Source of the DNA: Drosophila pseudoobscura
Taxonomy: Eukaryota > Arthropoda > Insecta > Diptera > Drosophilidae
Direction of reading: 5' to 3'
DNA length: 64,000 nt
Assembly: GCF_009870125.1 (NCBI RefSeq)
Contig: NC_046681.1
Span: forward strand, 3,844,001-3,908,000
In this document: positions 45,700 to 56,506 of the stretch, in pieces
How positions within the stretch are numbered: position 1 is the first letter of the stretch
How the letters are laid out: each line of letters starts with the position of its first letter
Made by a program: the position numbers and the translations under genes
The notes under the pieces: generated by a model
Database searches by the model: none
What the model saw: the letters and a program-made list of their open reading frames with translations, nothing else
Told to the model about the DNA's origin: nothing

Positions 45700-48600
45700 G
45701 ACTAACCCAATGGCTCGGCGCTTCTGTAACTACAGGGCCTTATCTCATTGCAGCTGCTTGTGGAGCCAGTTGACAACCCGTCAAGATAGTGAATCTGTTG
45801 ATCAACTACCCGACGTTTGCCCGAAGACAATATTTACTCCGCTTCCAGTAAAAAAGAAAAACATACATGAGTACCGTCTCAAGATCTCGCCAAATGCATC
45901 AGGTCGGAAAATGTGGGTTATGGCAATGAACTAAAGAACTTCTAGGGAAACTCAGATTGTGTAGAGCAATGTAATATCTAAGTTCAAAGATAAGGATCCA
46001 GGTAAAAAAAAGAGATTTACTACATAAAAGATATCATGTTTTTGTCATATCATAGGTCTCGTAGCTCCCAACTCTTCGTATAGTATTTATACTCGCACAC
46101 TCATATAATGCTTTAGAAGTAAAAGTGTGTAGACGTAACTAGATCAATACTATCGCTACTATCCTTTACTTCAATTCCAGCTTATTAAGGTAAATTATTT
46201 TTATAAATTGTCCAATGTATGTATTTGGAAGTAATTTTTGCGAAATTGAATATATGCATTTTACTCTAATACATAAGTGTGGTAAGAATATACCATATAC
46301 TTGTCTTTGAAACGTATGGATGGATGTGCTCAGGCATGCGTAGGTGTATTGCATGTACGAGTATTCTTTGCAATGACACCTGCATTTATTATTAAACAAA
46401 ACAACAACATTTACAAACCAAATATAAATACTCAAAATTAATGCAGACTCATAGTGCTTCCTACAGACCTATGAATATTTCAATTAAAATATGCAATTTC
46501 CACAATTGAAATCTCCTCCACTGCCAGCCCCCAGGCCCACTCTTGGCTCTGTTTCTGTCTCTTTCATGCCGTCCTGTCCTATGTCGGTTTGGTTTATTTG
46601 TATATTTGCTTTTCACCTGCATTTCAACTTTTACTTTATCCTATTTGCCTGCGGATTTTGACGGCATTACGAGAATGTCTGTGTGGCAGCACCAGTAGCA
46701 GCTTCGAGCTGTCCAAGAGAGAGAGAGAGAGAGAAATAGCAAGAGATTTAAAGAGTGAGAGGGCTGTAGCGGAAAAGCCGCAACAAGCAATGCACTTAAC
46801 CAATGGACAGGACAGAGGCATCCACACAAAGCCCGGACAGAACCACCAAAACCACCTGGCAAGTAAAACGATTATGACTGTACAAATTTTCCCGTTGCCA
46901 CAATTGTTGTTATGTATCATATTAATTTGAGTTTTGAGCCTCGGCCAAAAAATGTTGTTGCTGTGGCACGAGCTACAAATTGATATTGAAGTGTGGCAAG
47001 TACTGGATCCAGGGCAGCGAACCCAAAGGCTTACCATTGGCACATACTTGTTACTGCATTAGCGCTGCTATCGGATAATGTTTGCATTGTGGTAGACCCG
47101 ATGAGCCCGAACAAACCGTCGACGATTGCAACAAAAGAGTGGGAACGTATCGATAGGTCCTGGTTGCCGTATATGACTGCGAGTCACGCAATTGCGACAT
47201 GCTCACACGCACATTTTTGCATCATTTTTGGATTCTTTGGATTGTTCGCCTCTTCTTTCTGCTCTACAATTTTGAATATTTGTTGGTTTATACGTTGGAC
47301 GGTACAACTGGGTTGCCTTGCATGTTACTACTGCTTACTGTTGCTTACTGTTACACTTGCACAAAAATTGATCCAAGCAATTATTCAGAAAAGATTATTC
47401 ATATTCATTAGGAAATGTTCGACGGAAATGTGGGACGGAAGCAACTCCACTCTTATCTGTAATACATTTCACATGCTTATATGTACATAAATATGTGCAT
47501 TTCAAGTGAATGTTTAGTGGAAATCCTTATGTAATTCACACAGCCTGAGCATTATTTTTTATATTTTCATCCATTCATCTGATCAGCAATTCAAAAATGT
47601 TTAATATCATATGGAGATAATTTGCAAGCGTGCGGGCTATTATTTGTTTAATCGAACCTTAAATTGTATTCGTATTTCTTCTATCTATAACGATGTGGTA
47701 TTCAATAGAATAATTAAATATCAAGCTCTGATTTGGGGCCTCTTTCATCTTTTATAGTTAACTTAAGACTCTTAAGTCTAAAGACTTTTACACATGATTT
47801 GACTGCTCCGAAAGGTTCCGAACAGTTGATCACAATTGGTATCTATTGCATAATTTTATTCGTACTTTTTCATCATACTAAATATAGGTTATTGTGTTGA
47901 TTAGGTGATGGAAAGGCAATAATTAAATATCAAAATAGTACCTCAGTCCTCCAACGCTGATAGCAACTTTAAAAACTAATATGGTATTAATATTTGGTTG
48001 ATTTTTAATACTAATGACCAGCTTCAAGAAGGTTTCCGTTGCACACTTTCGCGCTGTAAGTGATATTGATTAATTGATAGCCCTGTGACACCTTCACTAG
48101 CAGACCGATTAAAAATGTTCCCTCTCCTTTGTAGTCGAAGCTTAATTCGATTTCCATGGGCAAATGCGCTTTTCAACTGCCACTGCCACTGCAACGACTG
48201 CAATTGAGTTGAACTTTGGCTGGCGCGCCCCCGCGGCCGGACCCAGCCACTGTGCTAAAATGACAAATTTAATATGTACTTCTTGTCTGCCCTGCCGCTT
48301 GCTTGTTTGCCTTCCCGACGCTTTAGCTGCGCTCCAGTTTCCTTTGGCCAATAGACAAAAAAGCTGAAATTACGAAGACTTGGCCCAATGCCAGCGGAGC
48401 CGTAGTCGTGGAGGAAGGCAGAACAGAACAGAACAGCCAACATATTTGCCAGAAGCACTGCAGATGGTCTGGAGGAATAGTTGGGAAAGGCAAAACTGTT
48501 TTTATTTGCAAGCAAGTCTGGGACGGTACTCTCGGCTCCATTTCAGGGACTCCATCTCCTTCCATCTTTGTGTGTGTGCCTGGTATTAAAATATTTTTGT

Positions 48601-51600
48601 ACACATTTCAGCTGCCAAAATTATTTCAATTTAGTTCCGCAAAATAAATTTTCCTCCATATTTTTGCTCTAGTCTTTTTTGGAGCTTCTCTGATTTGCTT
48701 CGTTTTTATGCTGGAGCTCGCCCATTTGGCTCGCGTAATGAACAGGAAAGTGCCATATGATTTACTTATACGATATGAGTGATAGTTACGCGAAATGAAG
48801 TTGCAGGATTGCCGGAGATTTGGCTCAAGTCGGATGCAGGACATGATAAATGGAATATATCATCTAACAGTAGTTCAACGTGAACTTGAAGTGCAATTTG
48901 AGAGGAAACTGTGGCAGGTACAGGGGCTGGGGCTGATTGATATAGAGCATCGCTCAAGTTAAGGAAGGCATACGTTTTACAGCTTTAAAGAAACTGTTTC
49001 GAGGAGATACATACATACTATTATTTTACAGTTATTAAGTACCTTTCTTTTCGCTCTAATTATTTTGGCCATTTCACAATAATTTCCCTTGAAATCAGCT
49101 TCATTTGAAACTCCTCGCCTTCTTTGCTATCACTATAAATATTTCAATAGGTGCATTGTCCGTCCTCTATACGGTTTATTCTTGTTCCAGCCCTCATCCG
49201 GCATGAATGGCCCTTGGCCCGTGGATCCCTCTTCACAGCTCCTTCTGCGCTACCCTTGCCTCATTGTAATTGCAATTCTGACCGGTGGCGAAGTCCAAAC
49301 AACGGCCAGAAAAATACTCGTAGAGGCTAAGCTCGCTTCGTGACTGTTTGTTGCCGAATCCCTGCCCTTTCAATTTTAATAGAATTTTTACTTTATTTGC
49401 TGGAGCAACAATTGCACTGCAACACAATGCGAATTTCTCAATCTCTTTTTTCCTCTTTTTTAAGCCAAAACAAAACTAAAGAAGACAAGAAACCAAGTAG
49501 GATTGCTTTTTTTTGGGCCCGAATCGTAAGATACTCTGGAGATCTATTGGTTCAAAAACGTAATGGTCTGTAAACTAAGGTCTGCAAGGGTATGAAAAAG
49601 TGACAGAAGAGCAAAAGTTCTAAAGTTTTCATTACAGGAAACACAGGACTGCATTTAGCTTGGGTTTCCTTTTTCGCCTTTGATGTTGCAACCATTCCTT
49701 CTGCACATGTGTGCGTGTGTATCTATGTGTTTATTTATTTTGTGTGCAGTTAAAATTTTGGCATGCGGACAATAAACGAGGGAAACGACACGGACACGAA
49801 TGCGGATGCGGATGCGGATACGGACAAGGACAGGACCTGAAATAGCTCTGCCACGGACTGACTTTCAGGCAAATTCCGCTTTATATGTACAGCCTGCTTG
49901 CTGGTCGGCTGACGCTTTTCCGCCCTCATGCTTTTCCGTATTTAATTTCATTTTCCCTTCGCTTCCCCGACCACGCCCACTTCCACTCCCAGTCCCAGTT
50001 CTTCGTCCAGCCATAGGTCAGTCTAGTTTCAGTCTCAGTCCCAGTCGTAGGTCTAGTCCCAGGGCCAGTCGAACATATTCCATCGGTGGTGTGGGAAGCC
50101 AGGCTTCAATTTGGTTTTTGTTTGCAGTTTTCCGTTTTTGTGTTGGCTTTTAGTGCTGCACAACTCTCGTAATTTCTGTGCATTTTTTAGTGGGCTTCCT
50201 GGGAGTGGGAGCAGGGGGCGGGCGTAGGCGTTGTTGTTTTAATTGCTGCTGACAACGAAACTTTCAACAAATCAGAGTCATGTCTGTCTGCATTTGCAGC
50301 CCCCGGTGGCTGCGCCAACTGCTGAAAGCGAATTGCAAAAAGGATGATAGCAAAATGATTGAATAATCGACGTAATTTTCTGGGGATTTGTGGTGTGGGG
50401 CTTAACAAAAACCAGAAACCAAACAAAATGAAAATAAAGTGAGTGAAAAGTTTTGCATGTGCATCATTTCCATTCCAAATGAAGTTACGATTAAAAGCTC
50501 TAAATGAATTTTGAGAGATGCTCGAATCACGTGGAATTTAATAATTTATTAAGGGCTATAATAAAAGGTGGAAAATGGTTTCTAAAATTTTCGAATCAGT
50601 AAGAAACTCACGCTTAAGAGTTTGAGTAGTGAATAGTTTATCATCTAACAATAGATTTAATCTTTCGTGCGTTTGGAATTGAATAGAAAGTTTCGATAAA
50701 GAAAGATGCATAGATATCATATGTAGGTCCAAAAATCTATAATGTATATCTGGTAAACTTTTAGCTTTATTCTAGCTACTCGTTTGGGCTAATTAGTATC
50801 CAATGGCTGGTATTTGGCATTGTATTTTCATATTTTGAATATTAATATTTTATAGGGCAGTAAATTACTTCTGCCCCTCAAAACACACCGTTCAGCCATG
50901 ACAGAAAACTTCCTTCCAATCTCCATGACGACCGTTCGTTCAGCAATTAACCCAACACAGACGCCAACGGGGAATGCTTCCTAGTGTGGCATTGCAGATG
51001 GATGGAGATGCAAATTTGTTGACAGTCGTTTGCAAAGGCAATCCGTACCGTACCGAACCAAACCGAGTGGTATCTGAGCTCATGGTTGCAACAGCGACAA
51101 CTGGCTGCTACAGTGCCTCCGGGCTGCCGCAGTCAACCCTCTTTCGCATCAAAATGGCTGACTGCACACACATTTCCGGGAGAGAGCTCCGTGTTGCATG
51201 CCAATAAATCATAACGCTCCAGCTGCAGACTGCAGGCCAAAATATATACATACGTACATATATATCAAAACGAGTCAAATTGCAATAGTCGAGGGTTCCG
51301 AATGTATGATACCCCTAAGAGTTTGTTTTTTTTTATAGTGAGTGTATACACCATGGATCAGCACAACGATATATATGCTTCTTGATCTTATAATTATCGA
51401 TAAGTGCAGATCATGCTGAAGAACACAGTATACCCTTGACATCCACGAGTACCAGGTGTAAATGGATGAAATATAAGGACAAAGGAGCAGAGCTGCAGAG
51501 GGACTCGAGAGTGTTCGTAGCGGTAATGGTGCAATCGGCCATGTTATTATTATTGCAGTTGTTGCAGTTGTTGCATTTGTTGCACCTTTTGCAGTTGCAG

Positions 51601-52440
51601 TTGCTGGTGTTGTTGTTGTTGCCATTATTCTTATTCTCCGCCATTGGCACGATTGAGCCCTTTTCGTTTGGCCGCTATGTTGCTGGCGGCTGGAAAGGTT
51701 GACTTGTCATAAAAATTGAAATTCTTATCAACTCGTTCGTGCGTCCGACATTCAAGGATTATTGCATTAAAGCAACCAGAACGCCACAGACAGAGCAGTT
51801 CCCGGGTATGGGTAAACGAGAGTCGGAGCGAGTGAGAAGGACCTTTCCGAGCGTAATGGAAAATTCGCGTAAAGGTGCCATGTCCCTGCCCCTGTAGTTG
51901 CAGTTGGTCAAACTTCCGCTGACCAGTGCGCCTGCCATTGCCTTCCTTTGAAGCCATCGAAGGGAATAAAATTCCGATAAAGTGTTTGTCCTTGTTGGGC
52001 CTGGTTCTGCCAGACTGCTTCGGTCTTCTCCCCATCGCCTGATAAGCCCTTATCCACGTGCCCTGAATTAAAATGGCAGCCTCGGCCATCGCGGGTCCAA
52101 TAGCATAAGTCCCTTCAGTCGCATATCATTTATCATATTTACTCGATTCGCTATGAGTAATGTGACCGTCAAGTGCGAGTGCAATTGCGACACTCATGTT
52201 CTCGTATGTATGCCACAAGGATTTCATTTCCATTCCATTTTCTCGGAGTCGAGGAATGTGTATTGCAATGGCACGACTGTCGACTATCGACAAAAAATAG
52301 AACATTCTTGGCTTCCATGCAATAATATGCAGTGCAGATAACTTCAAAAATCACATTTTTCTTGATTTACTCGTATACTAAAATTCTTTCTCACTTGATC
52401 AATTACAATCTAATATTGTTGAGCCGAAATTACAAACACC
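45700..52440. other. Intergenic, no supported gene
   Basis: Ordinary noncoding DNA with a (GA)n run (46.72 kb), GCGGAT repeats (49.8 kb), CAGTCC-like repeats (50.0 kb) and a TTGCAG/TTG-rich tract (51.55-51.63 kb). A minus-strand ATG at about 47,075, followed 53 nt later by CCAATG|GTAAGC, could be a short first coding exon, but no partner exon was found. Confidence 0.5.
51540..51630. repeat. (TTGCAG/TTGTTG)n repeat
   Basis: Trinucleotide- and hexanucleotide-rich tract. It yields Asn/Cys/Thr-rich pseudo-ORFs on the minus strand. Confidence 0.8.
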
Positions 52441-52451
52441 CGAAACAGCCG

Positions 52452-52634
52452 CTAGAATAAGCTCACAGCGTCAGGGATTTGCTGCTCATGAAAGAGCATC
52501 TTTTCTTTAGAGAACTGACCAAATTCATTTATGGAGCCAATTTGGAATTTTGAATCAAAACACAGGAAAGAAATTTGATTATCCGGAACTGGGTGCCATC
52601 GGAAGTCGTCTGGATGAGCAACCTTTTGTCGTTC
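52452..52634 (-). pseudogene. Open exon-like frame at left edge of the tandem array
   Basis: Sixty codons are open on the minus strand, from just after a TAG at 52,635 to TAG at 52,452. The first third matches the frame QKVA-PD-FRWHPVP found in the repeated units at 55.9 and 58.28 kb. At about 52,584 the homology ends and the frame runs on into unique DNA (…GSINEFGQFSKEK…). It could be the original 3' exon of a gene interrupted by the duplication breakpoint. It has no ATG and no proven splice partner. Confidence 0.25.
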
Positions 52635-52885
52635 CTACTTTCTGGTGCAGTCTTCTGTTGGTTCCTTTTGAAGGGTACCTTCTGTTATTTAAATACTTTG
52701 TAAAACAAAAGCACACAACCACACTAGACTTCTCTTGTCAACTTTATTGTATAAATAACACAACATCGATACACCTTCCTAATGTACATTGTAAAACAGC
52801 TCTCCACAACTATAACAAAACTAACCAGAAACTAAAGAAAGGTCTCCCAAGTTGTCACCGTCATCCAAATCATCGTCACTCGAAT
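52584..52885. repeat. Tandem array, partial unit 0
   Basis: This segment matches the end of unit 1 (about 55,898-56,368) from GGAACTGGGTGCC through ACATCGATACACCTTCC to AAACTAAAGAAAGGTCTCCC and CAAATCATC. It has a small insertion near 52.66 kb and a deletion relative to unit 1. It marks the left end of the duplication array. An INE-1 element now separates it from unit 1. Confidence 0.8.
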
Positions 52886-52906
52886 TATTTATGGCATACA
52901 GCATTT

Positions 52907-53985
52907 TTATACCCGATACTCAAAATGGGTATTGGGGTATATTAGATTTGTGGTAAAAGTGGATGTGTGTAACGTCCAGAAGGAATCGTTTCCGACCCCA
53001 TAAAGTATATATATTCTTGATCAGCATCAATAGCCGAGTCGATTGAGCCTGTCTGTCTGTCCGTCCCCTTCAGCGCCTAGTGCTCAAAGACTATAAGAGC
53101 TAGAGCAACGATGTTTTGGATTCAGACTTCTGTGATATGTCACTGCTACAAGAATATTTCAAAACTTTGCCCCGCCCACTTCCGCCCTCACAAAGACCGA
53201 AAATCTGTGGCATCCACAATTTCGACGATACGCAGAATCGTAGAAGATGACTATATCTTCTCGAGTGCAAAATCTGAACCAGATCGTATAATTATTATAG
53301 CCAGAATCAAGAAAACAATTTCATTCTTTCTCGCTCTGTCTCTCTCTAACACATAGGTTTCATGGTCGGTTTTGCCAATTGCAAAATATGAGTTCAAGGA
53401 TCTCAATACCCATAAGAGCTAGAGCAACCAAATTTGGTATCCACACTCCTGTGTTATCGGATCTAGACCGTTTTGTGTAAAAATTTCGACACACTCCCTT
53501 CCGCCCCCGCAAAGGACGAAAATCTGGGGCAACCACAAATCTCAGAGACTATTAACGCTAGAGTAACCAAATTTGGTATCCGCACTTCTGTAAGATCTTT
53601 TAGTACATCTCGCCCCACCCCCATCCGCCCCCACCAAGGACGAAAATCTTTTGCATCCACAATATTGAGGATACGAGAAAACTAAAAACGCAGAATCATA
53701 GATAACGACCATATCTATCAGATTGCTGAATCTGGATCAGATCAGATCATTTTTATAGCCAAAAGGAACAAATCAATTTGCAGTGGTTACGCAGCGCCCG
53801 ACGTCACGCTCAGAGTGATTTTCTGTCTCTATCGCACGCACTCTTTGTCGTTTCGTTTAATATTAGCGGCGTCTGCCGGAGGAGAGCCATACTGACTTAG
53901 TATCGGGTATAAATGTAGAGTTGCGGTGTCCGCAGCAACTCATAACGTTCCCCCTCTTTTAGTTTGATTAGCTGTTTCTCATTAC
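52907..53985 (+). mobile_element. INE-1/DINE-like element, copy B (about 1.05 kb)
   Basis: Begins TATACCCGATACTCAAAATG and carries CCCATAAAGTATATATATTC and TTGATCAGCATCAATAG. It has three internal GAGCTAGAGCAACC / CTAGAGTAACCAAATTTGG repeats and CCCCGCAAAGGACGAAAATC blocks. Near the end it has CGGGTATAAATGTAGAGTTGC with the hairpin GAGTTGC...GCAACTC (53,918-53,941). This matches my recollection of obscura-group INE-1/ISY-type Helitron-like elements. It has no coding capacity. It sits between unit 0 and unit 1 of the tandem array, so it inserted independently of copies C and D. Confidence 0.85.
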
Positions 53986-54117
53986 TGACAATGGCCTGTT
54001 AGACGCGGTTGACCAACCGCTCGTAGATTCTCAGACACGTCAGTATTCATATAGTATTCATATTCATATTCCAAACTTCTTTGTGGTGGAATAAATGTAT
54101 AAGCCTCTCAAGTTTAA

Positions 54118-54726
54118 TTAGTCTTTATATATATCTGTAATAATTGCTTGTATTTCCTCGCAATCTTTATCCTTTTTCTTGTTATGCGATGGTCTCCTAC
54201 AATTAAAATTTGAGAATGAACAGCACAATGCATCAATCTTCTTTTTGAGCTTTCTTGCTTTTACCCTATCACAGAGTAGGGCATTCCAAACGCGACTGGC
54301 TAAACTACCGAATAAACCCAGTCCCGAGAAGATCGAAAAAATGCTCGTCTCGAATAGTAATGTAAATATTGTGCGTTTCTGCACAGGAAACTTTTCTGTC
54401 AACTCGGTGGTGCTGTCGGCGTCTGATTCCAGCTCTGGGTTCTGCCGAACACCATAGACCTTCTCGTAGTTGTTGTAAGCCATGATTTTTTCATCCAGCT
54501 GGAGGAATGGCAGCTCGGAAGCCTCCTTGAGACTCAGGTAGCTTTCCTTAGCCTTTAAAATGCTGGAATCTTCAAGCTCCTCCATCGACCTTTTGATCTT
54601 TTTTGTCACAACGTCGTTTAGATTCGTGAGAAACTCTAAGCCCCACACTGGATCGGAGCTGGACGGGACTGGAAGTCCTTGAAAAACTAGTAGGATTACT
54701 GGTAAAACCGCCATTAGATTCCACAT
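54118..54726 (-). CDS. Unrecognised secreted/membrane protein, copy 1, 202 aa
   Basis: A single ATG-initiated exon. Residues 1 to about 22 form a signal peptide (MWNLMAVLPVILLVFQGLPV). An acidic/amphipathic middle region follows (VVTKKIKRSMEELEDSS..., EKIMAYNNYEKVYGVRQNPE). A hydrophobic, Phe-rich segment comes at about 118-142 (TIFTLLFETSIFSIFSGLGLFGSL). The tail is basic and Cys-containing (CDRVKARKLKKKIDALCCSF..., KKKDKDCEEIQAIITDIYKD). KIKR and KKR could be dibasic processing sites. I recognise no domain. The frame is intact and the tandem copy is also intact, with mostly conservative differences, which argues for selection on a real protein. It may be a secreted, rapidly evolving protein or a type I membrane protein with a basic cytoplasmic tail. 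No intron is evident. Confidence 0.65.
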   Translation of the reverse strand: MWNLMAVLPVILLVFQGLPVPSSSDPVWGLEFLTNLNDVVTKKIKRSMEELEDSSILKAKESYLSLKEASELPFLQLDEKIMAYNNYEKVYGVRQNPELESDADSTTELTEKFPVQKRTIFTLLFETSIFSIFSGLGLFGSLASRVWNALLCDRVKARKLKKKIDALCCSFSNFNCRRPSHNKKKDKDCEEIQAIITDIYKD

Positions 54727-54855
54727 GGTGACGGAGATCTTTTTGGGGCTTCTTACTTGCTGGCACTCGTGAATAGAAATGATTGATGGCTGTGTCTGAC
54801 AGGCATTTAATATTTAATAGAGAGTGTTCAAGGTCAGAGTTTAATGTTTGATTAG

Positions 54856-55056
54856 TCACAGAATATCTTTAATGAGTTGTGCAATGTTTTCAACTTGGAT
54901 TTCAAATTGATTATCCACAGTTTTCGTTCCTATAAAGCAAAGGTGGTCAACGTCATAGCTCTCATCAATCTTATAAGTCATATTCAGGCTTGACTCGAGA
55001 TGCACAAACGCATGATGGAAAAGAAAATGAACGAGAATTGCAAAAAGGCAATACAT
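54856..55056 (-). CDS. Candidate 66-aa secreted peptide ORF upstream of copy 1
   Basis: ATG at 55,056 (minus) opens MYCLFAILVHFLFHHAFVHL, a hydrophobic signal-like start. A polar part with the sequon-like NMT and the C-terminal segment VENIAQLIKDIL follow, then TGA at 54,856. It ends 129 bp before the start of the 202-aa gene on the same strand. In unit 2 only the C-terminal about 24 codons survive, because a deletion of about 130 bp removed the start. The intact copy may be a small gene or the remaining last exon of a larger one. Confidence 0.35.
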   Translation of the reverse strand: MYCLFAILVHFLFHHAFVHLESSLNMTYKIDESYDVDHLCFIGTKTVDNQFEIQVENIAQLIKDIL

Positions 55057-55084
55057 GTCGTGTGCAGGATTTCGCTGATAAGGG

Positions 55085-55605
55085 TTGTAATACCCTATAC
55101 TCAAAAGGAGTATAGAGGTGAGATGAGATTTGTGGATAGAGCACTGTACATATATCTGCCTGTCGGTTTGTCCGTCTGTCCGTCCGTCCGTCCGTCTTGT
55201 TTGACGCCTCGGTCTCAAAGCAACGAAATGTTGTATCCAGACACCTGTGATATCACACTGAATCAAATTTATTTCAAAATTTTTCTGCTCCCCTCTCCGA
55301 AAAATACGGAAAAAACCAAAACCATAGAATCGTGGAGAATGACCATATCTAGCAGACCGCCGAATCTGGATCTAATCGGACTATTATTATAGCCAGAAGG
55401 AACAAATCAATTTGCAGTGGCTACGGGACGCCGTCCACTGGGTAACCTGTTTTCTGGCTTTCTCTCGCACACGCTTTGTCGTGCATTATATTAGCTCTCA
55501 GGCGCAGGGGAGCCATACTCACTGAGTGTCGGGTATAAATGTAGAGTCGCGGCCGTAGCAGCGACTCACAACGTTCCTCCTCGTTTTGTTAGTGTTCTTG
55601 GAGTG
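55085..55605 (+). mobile_element. INE-1/DINE-like element, copy C
   Basis: A shorter INE-1 form running from AATACCCTATACTCAAAAGG to CGGGTATAAATGTAGAGTCGC, with the terminal hairpin GAGTCGC...GCGACTC (55,544-55,567) and CACAACGTTCCTCCTCG. It contains a GTCC microsatellite. It is almost identical to copy D and lies at the same place in the other unit, so it was present before the duplication. Confidence 0.85.
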
Positions 55606-55652
55606 CTCAAAATTCCAAAAGCGGCTGTTTTTGAGTTTGCTTTCTTTTAAGT

Positions 55653-55754
55653 TTACTTATCGAATATATACTCTGATAATGCAGAAATTTCCTTTTTTCT
55701 AAATACATAAAGTTTTTGCGGTTCCTCAAGTTCTATCTGTTCAGCTTTTTGTTT
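55653..55754 (-). pseudogene. Exon-like 33-codon open segment, unit 1
   Basis: On the minus strand a strong acceptor (TTTCTTTTTTTCCAG|) is followed by a 33-codon open segment (KQKAEQIELEEPQKLYVF...EYIFDK) and TAA. It looks like a terminal coding exon. The same segment is kept in unit 2 (58,013-58,114) with one Ile-to-Met change. I could not find an upstream exon that joins it in frame, so it may be an orphan exon carried by the duplication. Confidence 0.3.
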
Positions 55755-55869
55755 CTGGAAAAAAAGAAACAAACCTTTAAAACTTCAATCCTTCAATAAA
55801 TACCACCCAAACACAAAGCTTTTTTTTGTTCGAGGGTAGTCAATATTCAGGCCAGGAAAAATTTCTCTG

Positions 55870-56345
55870 CCTAGATTATATGCACAATTGGTTATATGGG
55901 AACTGGGTGCCATCGGAATTCGTCTGGAGGAGCAACCTTCTGTTGTTTCCACTTTCTGGTGAAGTCTTTTGAAGGGTACCTTCTGTTATTAAAATACTTT
56001 GTAAAACGCATGCACACAACCACACTATACTTCTCTTGTCAACTTTAATGTATAAATAACACAACATCGATACACCTTCCTAATGTACATTATAGAGCAC
56101 ACCTTGCAAGCCCTCCCCACAACTATAAAAAAAAATCGATCGCAACAGTTACATCAACCATTTAATCAGTCCATCAACAATAAAATCCTGCATAAAAGCC
56201 CTGCAATTATCTGGGCATTCCAGCTTCATCGTCTTGCGACCACTCAATTCGCTCGAAAAGCGGTCAAATACAAAAAAAGAAAACAAAATAATTATATAGA
56301 AATGTTTAGAAATTTACGCTAGAAACTAAAGAAAGGTCTCCCAAG
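55870..56345 (-). other. Conserved 0.3-0.5 kb segment with short ORFs, unit 1
   Basis: The minus strand contains a TATTTATAC A/T motif, then an ATG opening MRFTKYFNNRRYPSKD... to HPVPI (39 aa). Another short frame near 56.16-56.33 kb ends ...MKLECPDNCRAFMQDF-type sequence. The segment is present in all three units; the MKLECP part is only in unit 1. Which frame, if any, is expressed cannot be decided from sequence. Confidence 0.25.
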
Positions 56346-56506
56346 TTGTCACCGTCATTCAAATCATCAAACCGCTCGTAGAGTCTCAGACACGGTCAAA
56401 TGATTATCTTTAATGGATTGCGAATTGATTGAATGGATTGAATTTTCCACAGTGTTTTACCAAACTTCTTTGTAGTGAAATAAATGAAAAAGTCTCTCAA
56501 GTTTAA

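Larger units (their letters stand above)
54015..56368. repeat. Tandem segmental duplication, unit 1 (about 2.35 kb)
   Basis: Runs from AACCGCTCGTAGA to CAAATCATC. It contains, in plus-strand order, the 202-aa gene (minus), the 66-aa ORF (minus), INE-1 copy C, a 33-codon exon-like piece and a conserved 300-bp segment. Unit 2 repeats the same order about 2.36 kb further on with very high identity. The differences are a 96-bp insertion in the gene, a deletion of about 130 bp over the small ORF, a 20-bp indel near 58.2 kb, and loss of the last about 180 bp. Confidence 0.9.

Noticed and set aside
46993..47490. 165-codon plus ORF
   Set aside because: Cys/Leu/Ile/Phe-rich noncoding-type composition with no domain. 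The nearby minus-strand ATG with GTAAGC donor has no partner exon.
55000..55392. Plus-strand ORFs across INE-1 copies C and D
   Set aside because: They run through GTCC microsatellite and INE-1 sequence; repeated only because the unit is duplicated.
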